DNA of 64,000 nucleotides, taken from Diabrotica undecimpunctata (Eukaryota; Arthropoda; Insecta; Coleoptera; Chrysomelidae). The stretch's first letter is position 1. Every line of letters begins with the position of its first letter. Under the pieces are notes generated by a model, which saw only the letters and a program-made list of their open reading frames with translations, was not told the DNA's origin and did no database searches. The stretch is from positions 84,666,573 to 84,730,572 of the forward strand of contig NC_092809.1 of assembly GCF_040954645.1 (NCBI RefSeq), written 5' to 3'. The translations under genes were made by a program, and so were the position numbers. Shown here in pieces: positions 33,481 to 46,948 of the stretch.

Positions 33481-34917
33481 TTGTCAAAGAAACTGAAAAA
33501 ACGTGAACGTGGTCTAAAAACTAAAAAGTCCCCTATTCAAATTGGTTTTTAATAAAAAATTTAATAATATGTTAAAGTTTTTTTAATATACCCTAAAACT
33601 GAAAGCGCAAAGAATCGATTGCAAGTTACAAAATACTTGTAGAGTCATACTGTTTGGACAAGTACAGTTGTTTAAATAATCGCTTTCTGTCATAAAAAAA
33701 TTGAATAAATTGTAAAATATTTTTTGATCTGCTTGATATTTAGCACACTTTAATAACTCATCAATTGCCATAATTTCAAGTAGCTATATTACCTGTCGTT
33801 AGGCAAAAAACAAAGTTACTAACATTTATAAATTACTACAAACATAATATCTTAGAGTTTACGGTTTTTTGGAATTATATCAATTATTTATGTATGTAAA
33901 TTTGGTATTTCTCTACATAAAAAACTTTTTATGGTCTACAACTTTTATTTAAATTATTTTTCTTTAGAATGTATACAAAACGTTTTATAAGCAAAAAACT
34001 TTTAAGATTGTTTAAAAAAACAAAGCAAAATCAACTGTACGTCTTAACGAATTTTTCGTCAGCTACTTTTTAGAATTTAAATTTTTGTATAAGATTTTTT
34101 TAGCTAAACTATTTAGCGAGGTTCCGTGAACTACTTTCTTATGGCATGGTCAAAGTCAAATATTATTTTTTTAAGTGATTAAGCCACAATTATTGGTCGT
34201 TATTGAGATGAAAATTACATTTTTAATTAACTAATATTTAACGTTTTGATTTCCACTATGATTTTACAATAACTTTGTTTATTGTACTAATTATGTAAAC
34301 ATGTGTATACACATTTTGTACAGAAAAACGTTTTTTGAGAACGATTTCCGGAATGGAAATCAAAATTTCAAACATTAACACAATCACAACCAATAATTAA
34401 GGCCTTAATTCCATAAAACCATAATATTTATCTCAAACTATTCATCGATAGCTTCGACTAAACAGGTTGTAAATTGAAATTTATGTAAAATATTCCCCTA
34501 CACGATTCTCTGGGCAAAAATACCTAGGTTGAATAAATATAACATCTAAACGAAGAAAAAAACCTGTTGAGACTGCAACTTGTGAGCAGGTAGTTTCAAT
34601 GTCGTTATTCGAACTTGACCCAAACCGATCGATATTTAGGTATCTAAAATATTATTTTAAGGATTAATACCGGCAACATCTATTGGCTCTAAAATGATGC
34701 CAAATACAGTGATTTTAATGCTTGATGTTAAAACGTAGGTTTGATGTAAAAAATTAAATATATAAAAAAAATCGGAATATTGAAAAACCGACAACAGTGC
34801 CAAGCCTACAAAGGTGCCCTAAACGAACATACACAATTTATAAATAGAAAATGATAACAATTCTTGGTGATGCTAAATTACTGCAACGTGAAAAGAATTC
34901 AAAAGGATAGTGGGATG

Positions 34918-34940
34918 TATATATATATATATATATATCT
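34918..34940. repeat. Short (TA)n between the palindrome and repeat B
   Basis: About 20 bp of TA repeat. In the second copy of repeat B the corresponding array is 136 bp (51938-52073). Confidence 0.9.
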
Positions 34941-36130
34941 ACGGCATAAAGTGGACTCCGCCCATGTTAAAATTCAGGTTCAATTGAGCTCCGTGGTCAA
35001 GTGGATACCGATATACGGAGCTCACTTGACCATTCCATAATATTGGTTCTGTCGATTCATCAACATGTATAGTTTAATAATTTATAAAAATTTTTTGGAG
35101 CCCGTAAATACCCCTGTATCATAAATGTATATCGTTTAGTTCACGTGTATATATTATAGGGGTCGTACAGATCTTCTTCAATGTATATTTGAAACATACG
35201 TTTATCGGTTTAAGTAAGCTCTGAGAGTTTGGCAACTGTGTGATTATACCGTATATTTTCAACACATACCCTGAACGGTTCATATGGGCTCCTTATTTTT
35301 ATCTACTGTTCGTAGACAGTGCAATCTAATACGCATTACACTGAGTAACAGAGGATATCTTTTTACCTGGTATAACTACGTACTAAAAGGTATTTATAAC
35401 TGGTTCTTTAAAAACAGGTATATAGATACAAAAGGATTTGGGCTTATTATTTAATGGAATATTCGCTTGCATAGGAAATTTTATTTTTCTGCATTTTTAA
35501 AAATGTTGTTCTTTTATTTAATATAATTTTATTAGTTCAATGCCGAACTCAATGTTTTTTTTTAATTACAGAAATTTCCTAATAGATTTTGTTTACGTGA
35601 GTATGTCTATGTACGTTTTATGTAAGCATCCGATTAATAAAAAGTAATTTTATTTTATCCAGTCTTCTGCGATATCTTGTATAAAGCTTTTTTATTACCT
35701 ATTTTAGTTCTGGTCTTATTTGTGTACTACATACGATATCTCGATAAAAGGTTATCTCAAAATAAATATGGTTAAGAGCTACAATAGATATTTTTGTGTT
35801 AAAATTGGTAGTAGTGTGCACAAAAAGAAAGAATAGTTAATTTGTCTAAAGTGGTATATTCGGCAGCAGATGCATATAGTGCAAGCGTCTATGTTTTAAG
35901 GGCGGAAGGATGTGCACCTCATTTTTAGCTAACAAGCTTGCGAACAATATTATTTCTGGTCCTCAATTTACCTTTTAGTTTTAAACAATAATCTGTGACT
36001 GACCCCGTGCGATACAAACTATTTTCAAGGAATTTATAGGGAGTCTACGTTCAACAATTTCATGACATTATTGGATGTTCAGTTTTGTGAAAGCGTCTAT
36101 GTTAAGGAAATTGAAGGAGCACACACGAGC
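34941..36130. repeat. Dispersed repeat B, copy 1
   Basis: About 1.2 kb that recurs at 52074-53035 in the same orientation. Both start TCTACGGCATAAAG or TCTACAGCATAAAG directly after (TA)n and end near GTGAAAGCGTCTATGTTA followed by AAATTGAAGG. No coding region is recognised. The first 100 bases hold two interleaved inverted repeats (34987-35031). A TC start at an AT target could suggest a Helitron relative; this is unproved. Confidence 0.65.
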
Positions 36131-36169
36131 TTTTCAGGGATTTTGGCTGAAAATTGATTCATAGTTTAT

Positions 36170-36590
36170 TTTTATTGTGCAATAATAGGTGTATCGTCTA
36201 TATAATAGAAGTCCTAGTATCTACCGGTATGGATCGTTCGTTTGTGTTAATGTTATACAGTGTAGGTGTCTTTATGCTACCCCAAGCGGAACCGTTCCTC
36301 ATCTGCTATTCTTACCATTGAGTGATACAAAAAATATTCTCTTGTGTAGGCATACGCAGACAATATAAGTGAGTTTGTTATCTAAGGGGATACCATATAG
36401 TTTTTGAAAAAATATTCTGTAAGTTAAGGTGTCGTAAGCGGCATTTAGATTAAAAAATACCACCACTGATACCCGATATTTTTCGTACCCATCTTTGATT
36501 TAGTATTTGTGGTGTACATCACTTTGAATAGCTGACAAAATAAAGATATTGGCCGATAGTTTTTGTGGTCGCTGGCGGTTATATGAAATT
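36170..36590 (-). pseudogene. Jockey-like LINE RT fragment
   Basis: On the minus strand it begins at a NYRPISLF block near 36565 (RT palm entry) with a gap before LNAAYDT near 36445. Then come KLYGIPLDNKLTYIV, FFVSLNGKNSR, a WGS..TPTLYNI block and a degenerate DDT motif at the left end. The region between NYRP and AAYD is shortened by deletion. It is the same family as 60-345, 43385-43520 and 54390-55110. Confidence 0.75.
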
Positions 36591-36860
36591 GGTGCAGCAT
36601 ACGTTGTAAATCATTTTCACTTTGAAAGAGTAGTATTGCGTCTTCTGTACAGCAGATTATTTTTAGTTCTTATTTTTTATTATTTCATCCATAATCAGGT
36701 TGAATAATAGAGGACTCAGGTAATATCCCTGTTTTTTTCCATTGTCACCTTCAATAGGGTCGGTTAGTTCTTCTTCTACTTTTACTTGTATTGTGTTGTT
36801 TTGGTATATATTTTCGATCGTTTTGATTTTTCCTAGAGGTATCTCTCTTGCGTACAATAA
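36591..36860 (-). pseudogene. RTE/craft-like LINE RT fragment fused to jockey RT
   Basis: Minus strand: KTIENIYQNNTIQVKVEE, then QGYYLSPLLFNLIMDEIIK (motif B; Q-G-x-x-L-S-P), a stop, and a degenerate CTEDAILLFQSENDLQRML block (motif C region). At about 36590 the reading passes directly into the jockey-type block, so two unrelated LINEs are joined here. The MDEIIK ending resembles the LINE at 55940-58948 (IDEIVK). Confidence 0.72.
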
Positions 36861-36879
36861 GGGGATAACGTTTTTTTAA

Positions 36880-37141
36880 TTTGTGTATCTTCTGTATATC
36901 ATTATTTCTTTTGTGTATTAAAAATTAAATTTTGGTTATTATTGCTTAATATTCTCTTAACGTGTTTATTAATTGTCTTGTTATATGTGTATCAAGATAT
37001 GTGTGTCATAATAGATTGTAATGCATATTTCATTTAATGTAATTAAAGTGCTCTTTGCGTTTGCCAATTACTTTCCCACTTCCTCAGCGATAGGTCTTTT
37101 TTTCCTCATTAATAACCTTATCCTCGCTCGATACAGCTATT
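36880..37141. repeat. Dispersed repeat C, left half (interrupted by piggyBac)
   Basis: Aligns with 63516-63793 in the same orientation. Its continuation lies beyond the transposon at 39549-39720. No coding function is seen. Confidence 0.8.
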
Positions 37142-37145
37142 TTAA

Positions 37146-39544
37146 CCCTCTATAGCCCCGTGTGTACTCAAGGCAACAAAAGAGTTTTTGATGCAGAAAA
37201 CTTTTTTAAAACAATTTCCGACTCTAGTATGCCCTCTGTTAATTTCAGGCAACATTTGGTTATACATTTTAATACACTTTGTGAACCTATGATGAAACCT
37301 ATATGGAAATGTTTAACAATATGTCAAATGAACATGACTGCCTTATTAGTTTGTATTTTCGATCGTGATTTATTGTTATAAATTGTGTACAATTTATATA
37401 AAAATACATACAGGGGCATTATATCAGCATTTAGATATTGATTACCGTTGACATTTGTTTATTTTATTGTGTTGTTTCAGTACTGTGATAAAAAACAGGT
37501 ATGTTGCTTTGAATCCACGCTGGACCATATTATTCTAAATTATTTCTTTAAGATGGATACAAAAACGTTCTACGGGAAAAGCAGTAAATATCCGAGGAAT
37601 ACAAAGACTCTGACTTTGATAGTGATAATAAGAAAGTGATAATGAATTTTCCAGGTACTCAGATGTCAATCGATCCAGGATCAAATAAAATGGAAAATGT
37701 AGACGATTTGTACGAAGCAAATTTAGACCAGGATACCAATTTAAATTTAGACCAAGATGAAGATGAGGGCGATACCGATAAAACAGAAAAACACACTGAA
37801 CAAAATGTGCTCAAAAGGTCAAAAATGATCGTAAAAAACATTCAGTGGAAGAGTGGTTCCCGAACAGTATTTCCAATTCCAGAATGGAAAGGTAATTTAC
37901 CAACATGCAAATTATTAGAACCGGAATCCCCTCTACATTATTTTAAAAAGATGATATCTACCAATATGCTGGAAAACATAATAGAACAAAGTAATTTGTA
38001 TGCACTCCAAAAGAATGTAAATAAACCATTGAATATGACACTAGCAGAATTAAACCAATTTATTGGATCTGTTCTACTGATGTCAATATATGGCATGCCA
38101 AGGATAAGATCATTTTGGCAGAAGGAAACACGTGTTGCTCAAATAGTCGATACTATATCTAGGAATCGCTGAGAAGAAATAAAAACTAAAATGCATTTCA
38201 ATAATAACGAAAATATGGTCAACAATAATGATAAGTTATACAAAATTAGACCGTTCATCAACGGTTTATTTTAAAATTTTCAAAGTATTCCAATTAGTGA
38301 AAAATTGTGTATTGATGAACAAATGATACCATTCAAAGAGGCACATTCTTTAAAACAATATATGAAGAACAAATCCAAAAAATGGGGATACAAGGCATTT
38401 GTTTTGTGTGATAGCAATGGTATTGTTTATAACTGGGAATTATATACAGGAACTGTTAAACATCCTCTTCATTTACCTAATGTAGACACCAGCGGTAATG
38501 TAGTAATAAGAATGTGTGAGATAGTCAAACCAAACAAATACTATAAAGTATATTTTGACAACTGGTTCAATAGCATTTAGTTGCAGATTGAAATGGAAAA
38601 ACGTGGACTGCAATGTTTGGGAACTGTTCTTCCAAACATATTGCCTTATTGCCATTTTTCAAATGACAAGAATATGAAGAAACAGGACAGAGGTACTGTA
38701 GAAGAAAAGCACGCTACAGTAGATGGCATAAGACAAACAGCGTTAAAGTGGTACGATAATAAACCGGTTCATTTGCTTAGTACATTTGTTGGTTCTGAGC
38801 CTACTTCGTTAGTCAAGAGGTGGGATAAGAAACAGAAATCAAGAATTATTGTATGCTGTCCAAATTCAGTGCAATTTTATAATACATTTATTGGAGGTGT
38901 CGATCTTATGGATTCACTAATTGCTCTTTATCGAACAGACATAAGATCTAAAAAGTGGTATCTAAAAATATTTTTTCACCTTCTGGATTTAGCTGTTATT
39001 AACAGCTGGTTGTTGCATCGTCGTGATTGCGATTAATTTGAAATTAAAAAGAAAAACCAGTTGCCTTTGTTACAGTTTAAGTCCCACTTATGTAGCGTAC
39101 TGTTAGTAAGAACTGACCAGATCAAAAACAAAGGACGTCCCAGGCTCAGTGAAATTGAGAACGAAATTGTAAAAAAACAGAGGAGAGGATCTACTGCTAT
39201 TGTACTACCAAAGGAAGTTAGGCTTGACCAAAGGCCAGTAATTTCTGAAAAAAAGGGAAGATGCAAAAAACCAGGATGCTGTAATACTTCTAAAGTAATG
39301 TGCGATAAATGTAAAATTGCTTTATGTTTTACACCTACAAATATTTGTTTTTTTTGAATGGCATAATAAATAAGTATATAACTTGTTTCGTTAGTTTTTG
39401 CTAAACACTCCCAAAACTCTTCCCAAACGAAATTTAAAAAATCTAAAAAAATTACTAGTTGTTGTAAATGGATATTTGAGCACATATACCAATTAAAACA
39501 TTTTATAAACAAATAAGTTTACAAAAAAGTCGGGCAATAGAGGG
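37146..39544 (+). mobile_element. PiggyBac transposon with TIRs
   Basis: 2.4-kb element with terminal inverted repeats CCCTCTATAGCCCCG (37146) and CCCTCTATTGCCCGAC (reverse complement of 39529-39544). The left end is preceded by TTAA (37142-37145). The right end is followed by CTAA, a decayed or variant target. The transposase occupies the middle. Repeat C is split by this insertion and is found uninterrupted at 63516-64000, which confirms both boundaries. Confidence 0.92.
37553..39357 (+). pseudogene. PiggyBac transposase with one frameshift and four stops
   Basis: Starts at ATG 37553 (MDTKTFYGKSSKY). A frame change near 37590 leads into an acidic EEYKDSDFDSDN stretch, then one continuous frame to 39357. 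That frame is broken only by stops at 38170-38172, 38272-38274, 38578-38580 and 39034-39036. Family features in order: FPIPEWKGNLP region, LAELNQFIGSVLLMSIYG, catalytic Asp blocks CIDEQMIPFKEAH, KVYFDNWFNS and GGVDLMDSLIALYRTD, then KKWYLKIFFHLLDLAVINSW and a C-terminal Cys-rich zinc domain (CKKPGCCNTS, CDKCKIALCF). About 600 residues, the expected length. It would cut and paste at TTAA; this copy is dead but young in appearance. Confidence 0.93.
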
Positions 39545-39548
39545 CTAA

Positions 39549-39720
39549 GATATTTATATTTCACTATATGCTCTATGAGTTAGTTTTCAATTCAAATTTG
39601 CACCTATGACGAAATTTATAATATCTAAGATCTGGTACTTTCATATGAAACTGGAATAAAACACTTGTTAGATAATATTTATTTGTTTTGAGTACATTTT
39701 TTTTAAAACCTAGTATATAA
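39549..39720. repeat. Dispersed repeat C, right half
   Basis: Continues the alignment with 63797-63985, from GATATTTA to the TTGAGTACATTTTTTT block. Confidence 0.8.
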
Positions 39721-41450
39721 AAAAATAAATATTTGTCTGTCAACAAATTTCTATATAAAAGTACGAGGCACTATTATTCTCATGCTGTGAGCTTTGCTGC
39801 TCTGTTACTTTTATAACGCTTAAGCTATTTTTAATTTATTGTAAATATTTTTGAGGTGTGTTTCCTTAAATGATCATTTTTAAGGTTAGTACGTTTGATT
39901 AAATGAAATTGACATTAATTTGATAGTTTCCATTTTATTAGTGTTGATGGTATATGACTAGCATCTGTTGGTACTATAATATATCAATTTCAACATGTGG
40001 AAGTGAGAGCACTCTCTTGTTAGTAATTTCAGTGTAAATTTTGACGAAACCAGAAATAACCCATAATATTCTTTCCGTGTGATCTTAGTATTTCCGTTGA
40101 TTAAATAGTATAGGGTATCCAATATTTCAATCATCGGTATGTCAGAGTGATTTTTATGAATCTTTATATATATTTGCAAAATGAAAAAGAAAGTTCAGTA
40201 CAGGCAGTTAAACAGCTGATCTGTCAATTTAGAAGTAAGAGCAAGTACCAACTTGCTGAAAAGTATACCCATACACAAAAGGAATAATAAAATGTACTGC
40301 ACAAACTATAGCGCTATAAGCTATATCTCTATTAATAATTAGGATATACAGTATTTTTTCTAATACACCTGGAACGATTGAGTAAATAGGTGAACTATAA
40401 AGTAGGTGGATATTAGTGTGGAATTGGAAAAACTTAATAAATCGTTGATCAATTATTCACTATTAGGCAGTTAATGAGAAATGTTGGGAATACAAAAAAA
40501 AACATTAAACTAGTTATTTATAGATTTTAAACAAACACTGATATAATCATAAGAATAAAACTATGAAATACCATTACAGAAAAGAAAACTGTCGACTTAT
40601 TTTCAAATGTACATTGATTTCAAACAGGAAGATTCCAGTCCAAACTCAATTTAAAAAGTAAAATCAATAAACAGATAATTATATACATAAAGATTATACA
40701 AATCGCAAATATTGGAAAACCTAAATATGCGTGGTCAAAATATTAAAAATCAAAGTGCTTTAAAAAGTGAATGAACTCGCCTAACAGCTGTTTTGAAACC
40801 AATATATTATGAAACGAATTGGGGATATTATATTACACAAACTAAACCGCTTGTCTACAAAAAAATCAAGAAAATATGACACGACAGGAAAGACTAATGA
40901 CTTTATAGCTAATTGCCACATAAATATCAATGTAAAGCAAAAATACTTATTTAGATAAACGTATAATGTTTCACTAAACGGTAACGAAAAATGTTACAAA
41001 TAAAGGTTAAAACATGCTTTTCAATTCGCGGTAAAAGATTTAATAAAGTTCAGCACACAGTATAAATTCGTAACAAAATTCATATACCAGTAAACGGTAC
41101 TCGATACAGCAGCAAAGTAATTTTGGCAACAAATATGTAGGTTGTACTTTACCCCATTGAAATCATAGTACCCGCTATGGAAAATGGTGTCTTCTTTGAC
41201 ATCCAGTAACCACAAATGTGAAATTAGGAAAGATTAATGTGAAATTAGGAAAATTCAATGAACCGTTGATCAAATATTCACTATTATATACTTAATGAAA
41301 AATGTTGGGAATAAAAAAAAACATTAAGCTAGTTATTTATAGATTTTCAACAAACATATGATATAATTATAAGATTGTAACTAAAATGCTATGGAAGAAC
41401 TAGGCATACATAAGAAAAGTAACTGCCAACTTACTTTCAAATGTCCAGTG
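39721..41450. other. Unassigned region with a diverged direct repeat
   Basis: No gene is recognised. A segment of about 240 bases at 40418-40650 recurs diverged at 41235-41475, sharing GTTGATCAA, AATGTTGGGAATA, AGTTATTTATAGATTTT and TCAAACAGGAAGAT. The second copy leads straight into a LINE RT fragment, so the pair may be LINE-derived. Confidence 0.55.
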
Positions 41451-41545
41451 ACCTCAAACAGGAAGATGCCCTGTCTCCAATCGCGTTTACCATCGTTTTG
41501 GAGAGCATCTCCCGGAAAGCAAATACAGAAAATCTCACAGTTTAA
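41451..41545 (+). pseudogene. LINE RT fragment (motif B region)
   Basis: Reads KQEDALSPIAFTIVLESISR then KANTENLTV before a stop. Q-x-D-A-L-S-x-x-x-F is the motif B signature of RTE-like RTs (usually RQGDALS). Only about 30 codons remain. Confidence 0.65.
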
Positions 41546-41929
41546 TAATTAAGGTCCTCATATTATACGGACCTTCGACGATGAGTTAGTTACTGAGAAT
41601 ACAGTAGCGAAAATAATTATTGGTAAGCAAAAAACATTAATACATTAAATAGAAAAAAGCGCAAAAAAGAGTCCTCCAAATCAACAATAATAAAAAAATA
41701 TATGGCTATCACTTTGAAATGTTTCATCGGTCTAAATATTTGGAATTTAAAAGCACTTTTAACAAAAACACTACAAAAGAGAATAACAACAGAATACAAG
41801 CTGGCAATTGCTACGTTTTAAGCAAAAAAATTAAATCCAAAAATACATCCCGCAGTAAGAAAAATAAGAATCTACGTACGTAGGTAAAACACAAATAATG
41901 AAAAAATAAAATAAGAGCCGTACCTACTC

Positions 41930-42420
41930 CTTCCAGCGATTTTTTACATCCTTTCCTTGCATAAATAGTTTAATGTATTTATCTCGTATACATTTAATCT
42001 GATTAAAATCTTTGGTTTTCTCCACTTTTAGCAATTTTGTATATGTTTTTTTCTTAGTACTCAGTTCATTGTACAGCTTTTCATACGTTGCTACCATAGA
42101 TTGTGCTACCGCTACTTTTGCTTCCTCTTTATCTATTTGATACTTTTGATAATCTTAGTCTGATATTTTTTCTTGTCCCTCCTTATATAATCTTCTCTTG
42201 TCTTTTATATTGTCTTAAACATTGTCTGACTATCTATATTTACCAATTTTTAAGTCAATTTCCTGAGATGTTTTTAAGTATTTTAGTTACACTCTCTTTA
42301 ATAATTTTTGACACATTTCTCCAAATTTCATTATGACCTTTTTCCATATTCCAACACATTCTTTTTTTATTTCTGTTCTAAATTGAACTACTTTGTCGCT
42401 TGTTAACGTCAATTAATTGT
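41930..42420 (-). pseudogene. LINE ORF2 linker fragment (between endonuclease and RT)
   Basis: On the minus strand, broken frames give Lys/Glu/Tyr-rich sequence with YEKLYNE-like, KTKDFNQ-like and IYARKGCKKSLE (compare KDVKNRW) pieces, as found between the endonuclease and RT domains of RTE/craft-type LINEs. It is heavily decayed. The plus-strand frame at 42103-42336 is its antisense. Confidence 0.5.
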
Positions 42421-43130
42421 TTTTGTGACTCTCCTCGATATTTTGGTTTTATTTCATATTTTACTTGTATATCTGGTACCAGCACTTTATGCTGTTGGCT
42501 TACAAGATAGAGTTTCACTAATTATTACTTTAGAGTCTTTACATAAGGGATTGGCTTACGATCCATATTTGGAATTGATTTTGTCTGCTTTTGAATTGGA
42601 TAAGCTGGCTTTCTCTTTTCTAAAAGCATGTACTAACAGTGTACTAGTTATGGCCACTGTTAGTACATACTACTGCTAATTCCAGCATATTATCTGCCAT
42701 ATTATTTGCTGCCAATAGCATTCTAATATTTCATCTATAGATTAAATCCGTATAGCAAATAGATACTTTTCACTTTCTCGGAGAAATAATATTCTAACAT
42801 ACAAAATCCTTTTAAATTGCCAAAACCTTCCTTGCATATTTTATTCACTTATAAGGGACAGCAGCAATATCAGTACCATAATAAGGAGTATAGTCCTGGA
42901 CTGACTAATCGTTGAATAATAGGAAGCATGAGTGTAGCAGTTTTAATGTTTTCGGGACTGCTACCTGGTATCGGGGAGCAGTGATATAAGTACCAAGTTA
43001 TTGCATATATGAATTGTTGCTTGAACTTTATTATTACTAAACAGCACTATATAAACAGCACTATATTCTATAACACAAGAAACACTGTGTTATAAAACAG
43101 TCGAATAATATACAGATTTCCAATTCAAAT
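42421..43130. other. Unassigned region with a 13-bp hairpin
   Basis: The open frame at 42425-42679 resembles no family I know. A perfect inverted repeat pairs 42628-42640 with 42656-42668 around a 15-base loop. Confidence 0.4.
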
Positions 43131-43300
43131 ATTCAAAAAATTAAAGAACAGCTTACTAAAATAGAAATCACCTATTTAAAATGCAATCCATTAATGGCTC
43201 AAGGTACCAAGCACTTCTAGCATATGGTAATGATATTGATCTCATAAGAAACTCTCTCCCATCTGCGACATCTTCAATAAAGTGAAGAGAACACGAAAAA
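43131..43300 (+). pseudogene. LINE RT fragment (catalytic region)
   Basis: Includes LAYGNDIDLIRNSLPSAT, matching the L-A-Y-A-D-D-I-D-I-I-G catalytic block of RTE-like LINEs with Ala-Asp changed to Gly-Asn. The preceding reading is in a different frame. It probably belongs to the family of the 41451 fragment. Confidence 0.6.
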
Positions 43301-43380
43301 TGTTTTACTTAAAACCAACAAAATGAAAAATAAATACAAGCGAATCAACAAAATAGAGCAATTCAATCTAGATCGTGAAT

Positions 43381-45535
<2,155 letters not shown>

Positions 45536-45539
<4 letters not shown>

Positions 45540-46080
45540 AGGTTAATTGGGTATACAGCTGATTAAAAGCCAAGTGTACTCTGTTTAACAATTCATTATA
45601 TTTCGCCAATTTTCATTGGCATCATCAGGTGAGAGCTACAATTATTTAAAACATGGTAAAATACAATTTAATAATAAAAATTTTGAATAAAATCCTTTAT
45701 AAAAAGGTATATAAAAAACCCAGTTGGGCTATGTTGCATTGACAAAACGTTTTCAGAATAAATATTCCATCATCAGTGTCCTAAAATAGTATTTAACCAC
45801 TTAATTAAAAAGAACATGAAAAGATTTAAGTTTTGAGTCAAAACTTAAATCTTTTCATGTTCTTTTTAATTAAGTGGTTAAATACTATTTTAGGACACTG
45901 ATGATGGAATATTTATTCCGAAAACGTTTTGTCAATGCAACATAGCCCAACTGGGTTTTTTATATACCTTTTTATAAAGGATTTTATTCAAAATTTTTAA
46001 TATATGGTATACAGCCAAATACAGGAACTTTGTTTCCTTGTGGAATTTAATAATAGTTTGTTGTTTATATACTTACTTAA
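45536..46080 (-). repeat. Penelope-like element terminal repeat with inverted duplication
   Basis: Lies downstream of the Penelope endonuclease ORF in its orientation, where the 3' pseudo-LTR belongs. It contains a 325-bp near-perfect hairpin and three copies of a motif: CTGATGA, one base, a 6-bp stem, GAAA. The motifs are on the minus strand at 45628-45601 and 45776-45753, and on the plus strand at 45899-45924. GTATACAGC occurs near both ends (about 45550 and 46007). Terminal repeats with inverted parts and hammerhead-like motifs are known for this class. Confidence 0.6.
45675..45999. repeat. 325-bp near-perfect hairpin
   Basis: Arms 45675-45836 and 45838-45999 match at 161 of 162 positions with a one-base spacer (G at 45837). 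The single difference lies just before the GAAA of the hammerhead-like motif (CTGAAA against CCGAAA). A transcript from either strand would form a long duplex. Confidence 0.9.
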
Positions 46081-46436
46081 TTGAGGTTAATGGCAGTGCG
46101 ATTTATTTTAATACCATCAAGTAAAAATTTTTTTGTTGGAATAATGTTGATTGTAGTTGATGTTGATTACAAATTAAAATATAGGAAACAAATACAATTT
46201 AAATTAAAAATAAAACAGACATAACGTTTACTTCGGTAAATGTCATTAAGGTTAAGTACTAGAACTATCAAATATCGAATGTTATTAATTGACTTTTGTG
46301 AAGATGATTAGTTCCATGGTGTTGACGTAGTAGTTGTTTATTTGATTAATATTTACTGTAAGGTGTGTTATAGTTGAAAAATTTTTGAAATTACATTATG
46401 TGTTGTATTAATTATTTAATAGTTATATGTGTCTAT

Positions 46437-46945
46437 TTATAATGTTTGTTTTTCGATGTGTAATAAATAAGCATAAATCTCACTCAGATGTTCAACATCT
46501 GATTTCTTATTTATTAAATTATCCATTTGAGTGATAAATGCCATCTCGAGGAAGAGTCTTTTATTGAGATTATTTTCCATTGCAAGAATCTTTGTTTCAC
46601 TGTAGTTCATTATGTGGTGTTCATCATGTACGTGTTTTGCAAGGGAACATCTATCAGGATATAATCTGCTGTCACTCTTGTGGGAAGTAATGCGACTTTT
46701 TAGGTGTCTGTTGGTTTGGCCAATATATTGTTTGTTACAACTTCCGCACGGGATACGATAGACTATATTAGATAATTGATCAGTAGGTGTTTTATCTTTT
46801 AGTTTGGTGAATATCGAATTAATGTTTAACACTGTGTAATTAGCGATTTTTATGTTGTCGTCAACTGATTTGAAAATTCGTGTAAGTTTCGGTGTTGTAA
46901 TGCGGTTCTCTCTCTTGCAAAACTCTATCCAAAATTCTTCCATCT
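46437..46945 (-). pseudogene. Penelope-like GIY-YIG endonuclease, 5'-truncated
   Basis: The C-terminal part of a Penelope-like polyprotein. After ITTPKLTRIFKSVDDNIKI comes the GIY-YIG core: IVYRIPCGSCNKQYIGQT, then RHLKSRITSHKSD with its Arg, then AKHVHDEHHIMNYSETKIL with a conserved Glu/His/Asn region, and a C-terminal helix. Penelope elements pair this endonuclease with a telomerase-like RT; that RT is absent because the copy is cut at about 46946 by the gypsy-4 LTR. The first 15 or so codons of the open frame (MFGWRYVLIGSRKKR) are LTR sequence, so the visible ATG is not the native start. Confidence 0.85.
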
Positions 46946-46948
46946 CCC

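Noticed and set aside
33583..33771. A 62-codon frame (MAIDELLKCAKYQADQKI) also present in the left arm at about 30146
   Set aside because: Its presence in both arms follows from the palindrome, not from selection. It resembles no known protein, and the left copy breaks after about 50 codons.
42425..42679. An 84-codon hydrophobic open frame
   Set aside because: No recognised motif, surrounded by LINE debris, and within the length expected by chance.
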